A DNA stretch of 64,000 nucleotides from the NCBI RefSeq assembly GCF_036195045.1, contig NZ_CP108100.1, positions 5,270,001 through 5,334,000 of the forward strand, in the 5' to 3' direction. The stretch comes from Streptomyces sp. NBC_00236. Its GTDB lineage: Bacteria; Actinomycetota; Actinomycetes; Streptomycetales; Streptomycetaceae. The number at the start of each line of letters is the position of its first letter. Within the stretch, counting starts at the first letter, position 1. Shown in pieces: positions 15,896-25,563 of the stretch. The translations under genes were made by a program, and so were the position numbers. The notes below the pieces were generated by a model. It saw only the letters and a list, made by a program, of their open reading frames with translations. It was not told the origin of the DNA and did no database searches.

Positions 15896-16981
15896 TTAGA
15901 CCAGGGCGTCCTTGTAGTAGAAGCTGGCCCGCTTGTTGGTGTCGGTGGCCGATGTCGTGGAGGCGAATCCGGTGACCAGCCGGGCGGCCGTGGGCTTCGT
16001 GGTGTCCGGGATCTGGATCGCGAGACCCTCGGGCTCGCGGAAGGCCAGGCTCTTGCCGGCCTCGGAGAGGCGGCGTTCGGTCCGGGTTCCGGTGTTCCAG
16101 TCGATGACCGACTGGTAGGTGTTGCCCGGTGCCGGGTTGGTGCTTCCGTAGGCCGAGCCCTCCAGGAGGTAGAGGTACTGGCCGAAGGTGGTGAAGCCCT
16201 GGAACGGCGGCGGGCTCGCGATGTCGGTCGGTTGCATGACGTGGGCGAGCTGGGTGTACGTGCCCGCGGTGAAGGTCGCGAGGTCGTACAGGCCGAACTG
16301 GAAGGCGCCGCCCAGCCGGTATCGGAGCGCGAGCCGCTTCGACGCCGGGTCGATGGCGATGGTCGTGCGGTCGGCGCCTGCTACCGGGGTGAACTTGGCG
16401 ACCTTGGACGAGTTCGCGGTGAGCACCGTGCCGTTGGCGAACTTGAACCGGCCGATGCGGCTGCCCCAGCCGATGTTCTTGGACGCGTCGGTGGGGTAAC
16501 TGGGGTCGGGTGCCTCGACGGATTCGGTCTCTGTCCACAAGTAGGCGCCGTTGCCCGACGGTTCGACGGCGATGGAGACGCCGTGGCCGAAGCCCTTGAG
16601 GTACATGCGGCCGAGTTTGGCGCCGGTCCAGTCGAGTTCGGTGACGCAGAGGTCGCCGTACTTCGCCCGCTCGTCGCCGGTGTACGTGCGTGTCTCGCCC
16701 GGGAGCTGGCGGCTTCCCTGCACCAGGCTCACGACGTACAGGTGCTTGTTGGTGTTGTCGAAGGAGAAGGACTGCAGGACGCGGGTCTCCTGGAGGGCAA
16801 TCTCGCGGAACAACTCGTTGGACGGGTCCTTGAGGTCGAAGCGCGTCGAGGCGCCGACGGCGGCGCCGGCCGGGCCGCCGCTCGCCAGGGTCATTGCCGT
16901 GCCTGCCGCGGCCACGCCGAGTGCCCCGGCAGCCCAGGCGAACAACTGACGGCGTCCGATCGCGGATCTCTTGCTGTCCAT
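15896..16981 (-). CDS. Secreted TagC-like beta-propeller protein
   Basis: A 361-residue exported protein. The twin-arginine signal is SKRSAIGRRQLFAWAAG, with cleavage near the GPAGAA run. The mature part starts DLKDPSNELFREIALQETRVLQSFSFDNTNKHLYVVSLVQG and continues with repeated strand blades (GDLCVTELDWTGAKLGRMYLKGFGHGVSIAVEPSG). It matches the family annotated as phage P68 receptor-binding or teichoic acid TagC-like, a sugar- or wall-polymer-binding propeller. No tail genes surround it, so it is a chromosomal secreted protein. ATG 16981 is preferred to an upstream ATG at 17029 because it places the signal at the N-terminus. Confidence 0.8.
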   Translation of the reverse strand: MDSKRSAIGRRQLFAWAAGALGVAAAGTAMTLASGGPAGAAVGASTRFDLKDPSNELFREIALQETRVLQSFSFDNTNKHLYVVSLVQGSRQLPGETRTYTGDERAKYGDLCVTELDWTGAKLGRMYLKGFGHGVSIAVEPSGNGAYLWTETESVEAPDPSYPTDASKNIGWGSRIGRFKFANGTVLTANSSKVAKFTPVAGADRTTIAIDPASKRLALRYRLGGAFQFGLYDLATFTAGTYTQLAHVMQPTDIASPPPFQGFTTFGQYLYLLEGSAYGSTNPAPGNTYQSVIDWNTGTRTERRLSEAGKSLAFREPEGLAIQIPDTTKPTAARLVTGFASTTSATDTNKRASFYYKDALV

Positions 16982-17391
16982 GACTGAATCCCACCCTCTG
17001 CTGGCCTTGCGCTTCGGCCGTCGGCGCACGGTCCGGTGCGCTGCCGCAGCCGGAATGCCGTAGCCCTCCGACGGCGGGGCAGGTCCGGCCCGACCGGGAT
17101 TGAATCACCAGATCGCCCCCCGCGCCACCACGGGCCGAAATGCGCTGTCCCGGACGTAACTGCAGGTCAAAGGCCTGGAGGCAATGTGGCGTGTGTCACT
17201 GTGAGGTGTGGGTGATCGGTCGCTTAATCGCAGGTTGCGGATGATTTGTAGATCTTCTTTGAATCTTCTCGCTGATCTAGCCTCTGCTCGGACTGTCTGT
17301 CACCGGCCTGTGCCGAAGCCGTGAGCGGCGGTCTGCTGCGCTGCCGGACTCGGAAGGCGGCTGTCCTTCAGGGGTGGGAGTGAGCTTTGTG
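16982..17391. other. Non-coding region upstream of the RHS gene
   Basis: About 400 bases between divergent genes. It is clearly more AT-rich around 17220-17280 than the flanking coding DNA. A short inverted repeat TAGATC (17249-17254) / GATCTA (17274-17279) lies in the AT-rich part, about 115 bases before the RHS start, and may belong to its promoter. I see no coding frame of normal codon use. Confidence 0.5.
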
Positions 17392-20300
17392 ATGTCCGGA
17401 CGGGTGAGACAACTGGCGCTGGTGGTGTCCGGCGCGCTGGTGACAGGGTTGCTGGGCGCCCAGGTACCGGCCGTGGCCGCGGCGTCGGCCACGGTGGCGA
17501 CGGCCCGGGACCAGGTGAACGTGGCCGCGCAGAAGCCCGGCCGGGCGCGCGGTGACGGAGCAGCCGAACCGACTGCGACGAAGGCGCTCACGCCGGTATG
17601 GCCCAAGAAGGCCAGAGCCCGGCTGGACCTGTCGGCCGTTCCCGTCGGGTCGGCCCTGCCCGTGGCTCCCGAGGGCGCCGCCGATCCCACGAAGGCCGCC
17701 GCCGTCCGGGTCGGACCCGCACCGCGCGGTGAGGCCCGGATCAAGTCCGAGGCCGTGCAGGTCCCCGCCGACTCGCCGTCCGACGTGGACGTCGAGGTGC
17801 TCGACCGGGCGGCACTCGCCCCGGTCGGTGCGGCAGGGCTCGGCGTGAAGGTGACGCGGCGCGACGGCGAGGCCGAGGCCGGCCCCGTCGAAGTCACCCT
17901 GGACTACTCCGACTTCAAGTACGCCTACGGGGGTTCCTTCGCCTCGCGCCTGCGCCTGGTCAAGCTGCCCGCCTGCGCTCTCACGACCCCCGAGGCGAAG
18001 GGCTGCTCGGCCGGCAGTACGGACTTCGTGAAGGCCACGAACGACGTCGAGTCCGGAACGCTCACGGCCACCGTCCAGGCGGACGCCGACCCTGCGGCGA
18101 CCGCGCCGCCGGTGCTCGACCAGGACCTGTCCGGGCTGCGCTCGGGGCAGACGCTGCAGGCGTCGGCGGCCGTCGCGTCCGGCACGGTGTACGCGCTCGC
18201 CTCCTCCTCGTCGTCGGACGCGGGTGACTACCGGGCATCCACGCTGAGCCCCGCCGGTACGTGGAACGTGTCCACCGGGTCGGGCGCGTTCACGTACAAC
18301 CTGCCGATCCAGGTGCCCGAGCCGCCGACGGGCGACGCCCCCGGCCTCGCACTCTCGTACAACTCGCAGTCCGTCGACGCGATGACGTCCTCGGAGAACA
18401 CCCAGGCCTCCTGGTCCGGTCTCGGATGGAACCTGGGGATCGGCTTCATCGAAAGGCGTTACCGGGGATGCCAGGACGACGGGACGGGAACCGGCTGGGT
18501 CGGTGACCTCTGCTGGGACTCGCCGAACTCGGCCAAGGAGATCGACGGCGCGGTCTACGTCATCAGTCTCAACGGCGTGACGTCCGAACTGATCCAGGAC
18601 AACGGCGGCACCGGCTGGTACCACGTCAAGGACGACCCGGGCTGGCGGGTCCAGCACCTGACCGGTGGGCACGGGTCGGACGACGAGTACTGGGTCGTCT
18701 CCAGCCAGGAGGGCATGCGCTACTACTTCGGCTGGGGCCGCTCGGAGCGGACCGGCGGGGCCACGAGCTCGGTCCTGACCGTGCCGGTGTTCGGCAACGA
18801 CGCCGGCGAGCCCGGTTACAGCGGCGGTGTCGGTGTGCAGACGCAGGCCTACCGCTGGGGCCTGGACCGGGTGGTGGACGCGCAGGAGGTGGAGTCGGCC
18901 TACTTCTACGAGAAGGAGACCAACCACTACCGCTCCGTACTGCTCGGGGACAAGGCGCGGTCCTACGACTCCGCCGCCTACCCCGTCCGGATCGAATACG
19001 GCTGGGCCTCGCAGATCCCCGGCGCGCAGCTGCCCGCCAAGGTGGACCTGTCCTACGTCGGGCGCTGCGTGGAACGCATGGCCGACAAGGACCCGCTGGC
19101 GAGCGAACCGGCCGCGTGCCCCGGAATTTCCACCCACGCCGCTTCCTACCCCGACGTACCCACCGACCTCATGTGCGACGGCACATCGGCCGACGACGGC
19201 TGTCGCACCATCACGGGTGAGACCTACTCGCCGACGTTCTTCGCGACCAGGATGCTGTGGGACATCAAGACCTATGTCCGCGACAACGACAGCGCGGCAT
19301 GGGATCCGGCGATGCAGTACCAGATGAAGTACGGGCTGCCGAATCCCGAAGGCACCGTCGACAGCACGCTGTGGCTGGACTACATCCAGCGCAAGGGGTA
19401 CGGCGACGGTGACGACATCACGCTGCCGACGATCAACATCAACGGCGAGTGGCGCGACAACCAGCTCGGCGGTGGGGTGCTCAACTTCCGCCGGGTGACG
19501 CAGATCCACGGTGACCTCGGGTCGTTCACCGACGTCACCTATCGCAACTACGACGAGCAGGACCGCTGCGACATCGACAGCCTGCCCAGCGAGTCGAACA
19601 ACACCCAGGCCTGCTTCAGGCAGAAGTGGACGCCCGAGGGCGCGACCGAGGCGAAGACCGGGTGGTTCAAGAAGTACGTCGTCTCGAAGGTGAGCGTGGA
19701 TCCCGGCCCGGGGGCCGGGGCGGCGAACGACGGCGATCCGGTGATGACCACCACCTACGACTATGTGGGCAAGCCGGCCTGGGCGTTCCCCAACGACCCG
19801 CTGACCAAGGACGAGGACGAGTCCTGGACGGACTGGCGTGGTTACCAGCAGGTCGAGGTGCACACCGGGACCAAGGACAACGCCGCGTCCGTCTACCACT
19901 GGCTGTACCGCGGCATGGACGGCGACCGCACGTCGAAGACGGACCCTTCCGCGACGCGGAGCGTGACCGTTTCGGACGGGGACAACGCGACCTCCAGTGT
20001 GACCGACCATGCCTGGCTGAGCGGCCGGGAGCTGGAGACCAGCCTGCGGGACGGCTCGGGTCAGTCGCACCAGCGGGTCTGGCACGAGTACTGGACCCAC
20101 AACACCGCGCAGTACGACGGTCTGCCCGACGCCCGGTTCGTGCGTGAGTCCAAGACCACCACGCACGAACTGACGTCCACCGGCTGGCGCGAGCACATCG
20201 TCAAGAACGAGTTCGACGACGCCGAACCGGCCAGCACCAAGTACGGCCTGCCGATGCGCACCAACGACTGGGGTCTCACCGACACGGACGACAACCGCTG

Positions 20301-23300
20301 TGTCACGTACGGCCGCGCCTACAACACCGACCTGTTCACCGATTCCGCCGTGCAGCGCTGGATGGTGATGACGGACGAGACCCGGCACTACGCGGCCGAC
20401 TGCGCGGCACGCGGCACGGCCAACGCGGACGCCTACGAGGTGACGCTGTACGACGGCGCCACCTCCGTGGACACCAACAAGCCCGTCGACGGCAACATCA
20501 CGGCGTCGCGGAGGTACACCGACTCCACGCACTACCGGCAGACGACGTTCGGCTACGACGCGGCCGGGCGGATGACCTCCAGCACCGACGGCAAGCAGCA
20601 GACGACGACCACGGTGTACAGCCCGGCGACCTCGTGGCCCGTGGACGGGGTCAGGACGACCGTCCCCGACCCCGACGGGACCGGCCCGTCGACGGCGTCG
20701 AGCAGTACCACCTGGTACTCACGACTGTGGGGCACTCCGTACCGCATCCTCGACGCCAACGGCCGCACCACCCGGGTCGTCTCCGACTCGGTGGGGCGTA
20801 CCCATCAGGTGTTCAAGCCCTCGCAGATCGGCGCCTACCCCGACGGAACCCCGTCGCTGCAGTTCGACTACGCGGTCACCACGCAGGACAACAGCGAGGG
20901 TGTGCCGGACCTGGTCGCGGGAACCCCGCCGAAGATCACGACCCGGACGCTCCAGACCGGATCGACGGTCGCGACCAGTCACAGTTTCACCGACGGCCTC
21001 GGCCGGGTCAGGGAGACGCAGACCCCCGCGGCCACCGGAACCGGACGGACCGTCGTCTCCACGCGCTACGACACGTCGGGCAACGTGACGGGGACCAGCG
21101 CGCCGTTCTACAACACCGGCACTGCCGGCTCGGGCATGGTGCTCCCCACCGTCGACAGCCTCCCGTCCTACACGGACCTCGTCGTCGACTATGCGGGGCA
21201 CACCACCCAGACCCGGCTGATGACCAAGGGCAGTCCCCAGATCCAGAACCAGGCGTCGACCAACTACCACGGTGACTACACCACCGCCGTTCCTCCCGTG
21301 GGCGCCCGCACGAACACGTACACGAACGTCTTCGGCGAGATCACCAGGATCGTGGAGTTCGGTCCCTCGACCTACAGCACCCTGTACGAGTACACCCGCA
21401 GCGGTGATCTCGCGAAGGTCACTGACGCGAAGGGCAACATCACCCGCTACACGTACAACTGGCTGGGCGAACGGCTCTCCACGACCGACCCCGACGCGGG
21501 TACCTCGTCCGTCACGTACGACGAGAACGGCAACGTCGCGACCGTCACCGACGCCAACAACGTGACGCTGACCCACACCTACGACCGTCTCGACCGGCCG
21601 TTGACCATCCAGAACGGCGCCACGCTGCTGTCGAGCAGGACGTACGACTCCGTGCCCGGGGGAATCGGTCTGCAGGCCTCCGCCACGGCCTACTCCGGGG
21701 GCTTCGGCTACCGGACCGACGTGACCGGCTACGACGTCAACGGCCAGCCGACCGGCACCCAGGTCGTCATCCCCGCGGACGGATCGGGACTGGAGGGCAC
21801 CTACGCGGCGTCCTACGAGTACGACGCCGCCGGACGCCAGAGCAGCATCAGCTACCCCGCCACGGCAGGCCTGCCGGCGGAGAAGGTGACGAGTACCTAC
21901 GACGCCTTCGGCCTGCCCGAGAAGGTCCTCAGCCCTCTCGCCACCTACGTCGACGCCACGGACTTCGACAACATCGGCCGGCTCGTCGGACGCAGTTACG
22001 GAACCGCTGCCACCACGCCCACGACGGCCCGGCGCACCTACACCTACGACGACGTCACCGGTACCGGCTGGCTGAAGAACATCAGCACCACCACGAGCAG
22101 CAAGGGCATCGTCCAGAACGACGACTACCTCCGTGACGCCGGCGGGCAGCTCACCGACCTGACGGACAGACTCACCTCGCAGCGCCAGTGCTACACCTAC
22201 GACGAACTCAACCGACTCTCGAAGGCGTGGACGTCCGCAAGCGCGGCCGGGTGCGGCGGGCCGTTCAGCCCCGACCTCGCCACGGGGACCGATCCGTACC
22301 AGCTCGACTACACCTACGACGGCATCGGCAACCTGCAGAAGGTCACCAGCACGACGGCTGCGGGCAGCACGGCGCGGGACTACGTCTATCCCGGCTACTC
22401 CGCCGACCAGCAGACCTACACGCCCGGTGCGGCCCGCCCGCACGCGGTCGCCGGCGTCAAGTCACCGGCCGGCACCGACACCTACGCCTACGACAACGCG
22501 GGTCAGATGACCTCGCGCACGGTCGGTGGCGTGACCACCGGCTTCGTCTGGAACGAACTCCACCACCTCGCCGGGACGACGGGGGCGGACGCCGGAAGCT
22601 ACGTCTACGACGCGGAGGGCAATCTCCTGCTCCGCAGGAGCAAGGACGGCAACACCCTCTACCTGGGCAGCCAAGAGGTGAGAAAGGCCGGCAGCACAGC
22701 CGCCCGGGGCACCCGGTACTACGCCGGCGGGACCAGCGCCGTCGCCATGCGCGTCGCCGGTACCGGTGACGGCACCGTCACCTGGCTGATGTCGGACCAA
22801 CAGGCCTCCACACAGGTCGCCGTGGATGTGGCGACCGGTGCGGCGGTCCGCAGACGCTACCTTCCGTTCGGCGCGCAGCGCGGCAGTTCCGGACTGCCGG
22901 CGGGAACCGACCGGGGATTCCTCGGCAAGTCGGAGGACAGCGTCCTGGGCATCAGTATTCTCGGTGCCCGCCTCTACGACGCGAACCTGGGCCGTTTCCT
23001 CAGCGCCGACCCGGTCAGTACACCGTACGACCCACAGAACATGAGCGCCTACAGCTACGCGCGCAACAACCCCGTGGGCCTGTCGGACCCGAGCGGCATG
23101 GCCCTTCCGGAATGCCTGACGGGCGAGATCAAATGCCAGGGCGGACTGCCGGTCAGCAGCGGAGGCAAGGACCCCGCACCTTCGGCCCCCTCCATCAAGT
23201 ACGACAAGGGGTTCCGTGCCGACATCGTCCATGACTCGCACGGGAACAAGTACCGGATAGGCGAAGAGCCGGGCATCACCCGTGACGAGATCGACGTCCG

Positions 23301-23913
23301 CAACTACATGAACGACCGCGAACGGCAGCAGGGCACCTTCTCGGACGGCAAGGACGGCGGCAGTGGTACGGAATACCGGCCGGTCAATCCCATCAAGGGG
23401 CAGAAGCGCGGCAACGGCACGTCCGACCTGGTGCGGCTCACCTGGAAGGACGGCAAGTTGATCAAGGTGGACTCGGTCGACATCTACACGCCGCTGGAGG
23501 GGAAGAACGGGCCGGCTCCGATCCTCAAGAGCGTCGGCAAAAAGGTCGGGCAGACGGATGAGGTGATCGTCTACTACAAGGAGGGAACGGCCGCGGCGGC
23601 GGACAAGATAGGAAAGGCCCTCCCCAGCGATCTGAAGCTGAACGACGTGCACATCGTGGCGGAGGACGGAAAGTACTTCCGCAGCTTCGGCGGTGCGGGC
23701 TCCGCCCTCGGTCCTCCCGAGACCCCGTCCACGCCCCGGCCGAGCGTCGACCCCCCGAAGACGGGCGGTACGCGGGCGCCCATGGGCGGAAAGATGATGC
23801 GCGGCGCGGGTATTCTCGGCGAACTGTTCCTTTGGTACGACGCGTACAAGGTCGCCAAGGGCGACGACGTCTGCCCGTGGCCCATGGAATGTGCTTCACC
23901 GGAAATCCTTTAG
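17392..23913 (+). CDS. Secreted RHS-repeat polymorphic toxin
   Basis: A giant protein of about 2,173 residues. A signal peptide (VRQLALVVSGALVTGLLGAQVPAVAAAS) leads. An SpvB/TcdB-like shell domain begins near 300 (GDAPGLALSYNSQSVD), then many YD repeats (for example DAKGNITRYTYNWLGERLS), then the RHS-associated core ending LSADPVSTPYDPQNMSAYSYARNNPVGLSDPSG near 1,900. The last 270 residues differ in style and form the presumed toxin. Its GTSDLVRLTWKDGK and VDSVDIYTP, followed by IVYYK and VHIVAEDGKYF, resemble the CdiA_C tRNase/nuclease fold. ATG 17392 has GGGAG 11 bases upstream; GTG 17374 is an alternative. The following DUF4253 gene is the candidate antidote. Confidence 0.93.
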   Translation: MSGRVRQLALVVSGALVTGLLGAQVPAVAAASATVATARDQVNVAAQKPGRARGDGAAEPTATKALTPVWPKKARARLDLSAVPVGSALPVAPEGAADPTKAAAVRVGPAPRGEARIKSEAVQVPADSPSDVDVEVLDRAALAPVGAAGLGVKVTRRDGEAEAGPVEVTLDYSDFKYAYGGSFASRLRLVKLPACALTTPEAKGCSAGSTDFVKATNDVESGTLTATVQADADPAATAPPVLDQDLSGLRSGQTLQASAAVASGTVYALASSSSSDAGDYRASTLSPAGTWNVSTGSGAFTYNLPIQVPEPPTGDAPGLALSYNSQSVDAMTSSENTQASWSGLGWNLGIGFIERRYRGCQDDGTGTGWVGDLCWDSPNSAKEIDGAVYVISLNGVTSELIQDNGGTGWYHVKDDPGWRVQHLTGGHGSDDEYWVVSSQEGMRYYFGWGRSERTGGATSSVLTVPVFGNDAGEPGYSGGVGVQTQAYRWGLDRVVDAQEVESAYFYEKETNHYRSVLLGDKARSYDSAAYPVRIEYGWASQIPGAQLPAKVDLSYVGRCVERMADKDPLASEPAACPGISTHAASYPDVPTDLMCDGTSADDGCRTITGETYSPTFFATRMLWDIKTYVRDNDSAAWDPAMQYQMKYGLPNPEGTVDSTLWLDYIQRKGYGDGDDITLPTININGEWRDNQLGGGVLNFRRVTQIHGDLGSFTDVTYRNYDEQDRCDIDSLPSESNNTQACFRQKWTPEGATEAKTGWFKKYVVSKVSVDPGPGAGAANDGDPVMTTTYDYVGKPAWAFPNDPLTKDEDESWTDWRGYQQVEVHTGTKDNAASVYHWLYRGMDGDRTSKTDPSATRSVTVSDGDNATSSVTDHAWLSGRELETSLRDGSGQSHQRVWHEYWTHNTAQYDGLPDARFVRESKTTTHELTSTGWREHIVKNEFDDAEPASTKYGLPMRTNDWGLTDTDDNRCVTYGRAYNTDLFTDSAVQRWMVMTDETRHYAADCAARGTANADAYEVTLYDGATSVDTNKPVDGNITASRRYTDSTHYRQTTFGYDAAGRMTSSTDGKQQTTTTVYSPATSWPVDGVRTTVPDPDGTGPSTASSSTTWYSRLWGTPYRILDANGRTTRVVSDSVGRTHQVFKPSQIGAYPDGTPSLQFDYAVTTQDNSEGVPDLVAGTPPKITTRTLQTGSTVATSHSFTDGLGRVRETQTPAATGTGRTVVSTRYDTSGNVTGTSAPFYNTGTAGSGMVLPTVDSLPSYTDLVVDYAGHTTQTRLMTKGSPQIQNQASTNYHGDYTTAVPPVGARTNTYTNVFGEITRIVEFGPSTYSTLYEYTRSGDLAKVTDAKGNITRYTYNWLGERLSTTDPDAGTSSVTYDENGNVATVTDANNVTLTHTYDRLDRPLTIQNGATLLSSRTYDSVPGGIGLQASATAYSGGFGYRTDVTGYDVNGQPTGTQVVIPADGSGLEGTYAASYEYDAAGRQSSISYPATAGLPAEKVTSTYDAFGLPEKVLSPLATYVDATDFDNIGRLVGRSYGTAATTPTTARRTYTYDDVTGTGWLKNISTTTSSKGIVQNDDYLRDAGGQLTDLTDRLTSQRQCYTYDELNRLSKAWTSASAAGCGGPFSPDLATGTDPYQLDYTYDGIGNLQKVTSTTAAGSTARDYVYPGYSADQQTYTPGAARPHAVAGVKSPAGTDTYAYDNAGQMTSRTVGGVTTGFVWNELHHLAGTTGADAGSYVYDAEGNLLLRRSKDGNTLYLGSQEVRKAGSTAARGTRYYAGGTSAVAMRVAGTGDGTVTWLMSDQQASTQVAVDVATGAAVRRRYLPFGAQRGSSGLPAGTDRGFLGKSEDSVLGISILGARLYDANLGRFLSADPVSTPYDPQNMSAYSYARNNPVGLSDPSGMALPECLTGEIKCQGGLPVSSGGKDPAPSAPSIKYDKGFRADIVHDSHGNKYRIGEEPGITRDEIDVRNYMNDRERQQGTFSDGKDGGSGTEYRPVNPIKGQKRGNGTSDLVRLTWKDGKLIKVDSVDIYTPLEGKNGPAPILKSVGKKVGQTDEVIVYYKEGTAAAADKIGKALPSDLKLNDVHIVAEDGKYFRSFGGAGSALGPPETPSTPRPSVDPPKTGGTRAPMGGKMMRGAGILGELFLWYDAYKVAKGDDVCPWPMECASPEIL

Positions 23914-23954
23914 GAACAAGGCCCGTCGTCATGGCGGAGGAGGGGGCATTCGAC

Positions 23955-24746
23955 ATGCTGGATGACCTGACGTCTTTCATCGCCGCGACGACGGGCCTTG
24001 CCGTTTCCTCGGTCGAGAGCGCTCGACCGCCCCGGGGAGGCGTGCTCCACGGGTTCGCCTGCCCGCCCGACGCGCGCACGGACGCATGGCGGCGGCTTCG
24101 CTCGGAGTTCTCCAGGACGGGGCTCTGGCCCTTCGTCAGCCATCAGCGGCCGACGGACTGGGACTGGGACGAGACGCGGTCGGGAGCCCAGCACGTCGCG
24201 GAGCCGGCCGGTCACCGCCCCGTCCTGGAAAGGCTGCTGGCGGAGCAGAGCGGACAACTGAGGCTCGGTGTTCCCGGTGCGGGGCCGCCGGCCGACGGAC
24301 TCGACGCGCTGGTGGAATCACTGACCCGCGCCATCGGTGACGGGGCGGCGCCGGCCCGGGGACTCGACCCGGACGAGGTCTTCGCCCGGCCGCCCGGCTG
24401 GATCTGTCTGGCGCCTGTCGCGGACCCGTCCGGCCTGCCGGAACTCCTCGACGCACCCGACACGGTCAACTGGACGTCGGACGCGCCCGACGCGACCCTC
24501 GGATACGCCGACCACTCGGCCGTACTCCGTGAATGGAACGTGCGTTACGGCGCCGTGCCCTACCAGATCGGGAGCAGGACACTGGTGCTCGCCGTGAAGC
24601 ACCCGCCCGTGTCCCGGCGGGAGACCGCACGCGTGGCCCTTGAGCAGTTCGCCTACTGCCCTGATCTGGAGCAGGTCCTGGGCGGCCCCGTCGCGATCGC
24701 GCAGCGCCAGGCGGGCGCGGACCGATGGTTCTTCCACTGGGACTGA
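23955..24746 (+). CDS. DUF4253 protein, candidate immunity protein
   Basis: A 263-residue soluble protein. The C-terminal third has the DUF4253 pattern: LREWNVRYGAVPYQIGSRTLVLAVKHPP, ALEQFAYCPDLEQ, and the terminal WFFHWD. ATG 23955 has GGAGGAGG about 8 bases upstream; ATG 23931 is possible. It begins 41 bases after the RHS stop on the same strand, the position where polymorphic-toxin immunity genes usually lie. That role is inferred from position only. Confidence 0.8.
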   Translation: MLDDLTSFIAATTGLAVSSVESARPPRGGVLHGFACPPDARTDAWRRLRSEFSRTGLWPFVSHQRPTDWDWDETRSGAQHVAEPAGHRPVLERLLAEQSGQLRLGVPGAGPPADGLDALVESLTRAIGDGAAPARGLDPDEVFARPPGWICLAPVADPSGLPELLDAPDTVNWTSDAPDATLGYADHSAVLREWNVRYGAVPYQIGSRTLVLAVKHPPVSRRETARVALEQFAYCPDLEQVLGGPVAIAQRQAGADRWFFHWD

Positions 24747-24759
24747 ACCCCTCTCCGCC

Positions 24760-25521
24760 TCACCCCCGCAACGACTTCCCGAACCCCGCGGCCAGCGGCA
24801 TCCGCAGGCCCAGCGGGGGCGGGGCCGCCAGGGCGTCCGCGACCGGGCGGGCGTAGCCGCGGCCGAAGAGCGAGCCGCGGACGAAGTCGGCGGCCAGGGC
24901 GGCTACTTCGGCGTGGTGCTGGCGCAGTGCGTGGCCGTCCGAGTGGACCTCGAAGCGGCAGGTGTCGCGGTTGGACTTCTTCGCGCGCTCGGCCAGGCGG
25001 AACGACAGCTCCGGGTCCGAGCGGGCGTCGTTCGTGCCGTGGATCAGCAGGACCTGGCGGCCGACCAGGTGCTTGACCGGTTCCGGTTCGGCGTCCGGGT
25101 CGCCGGGGAGCCAGGGGGCCATGGCGAGGACCGAGGTGACCGCGGAGTGGCCGCCCGCGCGGAGGGCGGCGCGGCCGCCCATGCCGTGGCCGGCCAGGCA
25201 GACGGGGATGTCGCCGTAGCGGCGTACGACCTCGTCCACCGCCCATTCGGCGTCCGCCGCGTGGTGGGCTTCCGTCGTGTTCCAGCCGCGGCATCGGTAG
25301 TGGACGACGTGGGCGGCGAGGCCGTCGGTGCCGCCGGCGCGGGCCAGGGACCGGGCCAGGGGGAGCTGGAGGGCGTACGTGAGAGGGGAGGGGCGGCGGT
25401 GCGAGTAGGGCTCGCCGTCCGGGAGCAGCAGGACCACGCCGCTGACCGTGGTGGATTCTCCGGCCGTCCTGACGGCCCGTCCCAGCCTTGCAGCAGGCAG
25501 GGGGAGTGCGCGCTGTGCCAT
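24760..25521 (-). CDS. Alpha/beta-hydrolase-fold protein lacking the nucleophile serine
   Basis: A 253-residue protein of the dienelactone hydrolase/lipase fold. VVLLLPDGE opens it. The nucleophile elbow reads LAGHGMGGRAAL, where the expected Ser of GHSMGG is Gly (codon GGC, one base from AGC). The acid region LLIHGTNDARSDPELSF and the histidine region SDGHALRQHH are kept. It may be a pseudoenzyme or use another chemistry. Convergent with the DUF4253 gene, it shares a promoter region with add on the other side. Confidence 0.85.
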   Translation of the reverse strand: MAQRALPLPAARLGRAVRTAGESTTVSGVVLLLPDGEPYSHRRPSPLTYALQLPLARSLARAGGTDGLAAHVVHYRCRGWNTTEAHHAADAEWAVDEVVRRYGDIPVCLAGHGMGGRAALRAGGHSAVTSVLAMAPWLPGDPDAEPEPVKHLVGRQVLLIHGTNDARSDPELSFRLAERAKKSNRDTCRFEVHSDGHALRQHHAEVAALAADFVRGSLFGRGYARPVADALAAPPPLGLRMPLAAGFGKSLRG

Positions 25522-25563
25522 GACGTAACAGTGTCAGAAGGGCAGGTGTACGCCACCCGTATT

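Noticed and set aside
17368..20532. Very long minus-strand open frame opposite the RHS gene
   Set aside because: It has Arg/Val/Gly-rich composition typical of an antisense shadow in high-GC DNA, no domain, and no start signal; the plus strand holds the real RHS protein.
15896..24746. Prophage or mobile island around the propeller and RHS genes
   Set aside because: No integrase, transposase, tail, capsid or attachment site is present; an RHS gene and a TagC-like protein alone do not make a prophage.
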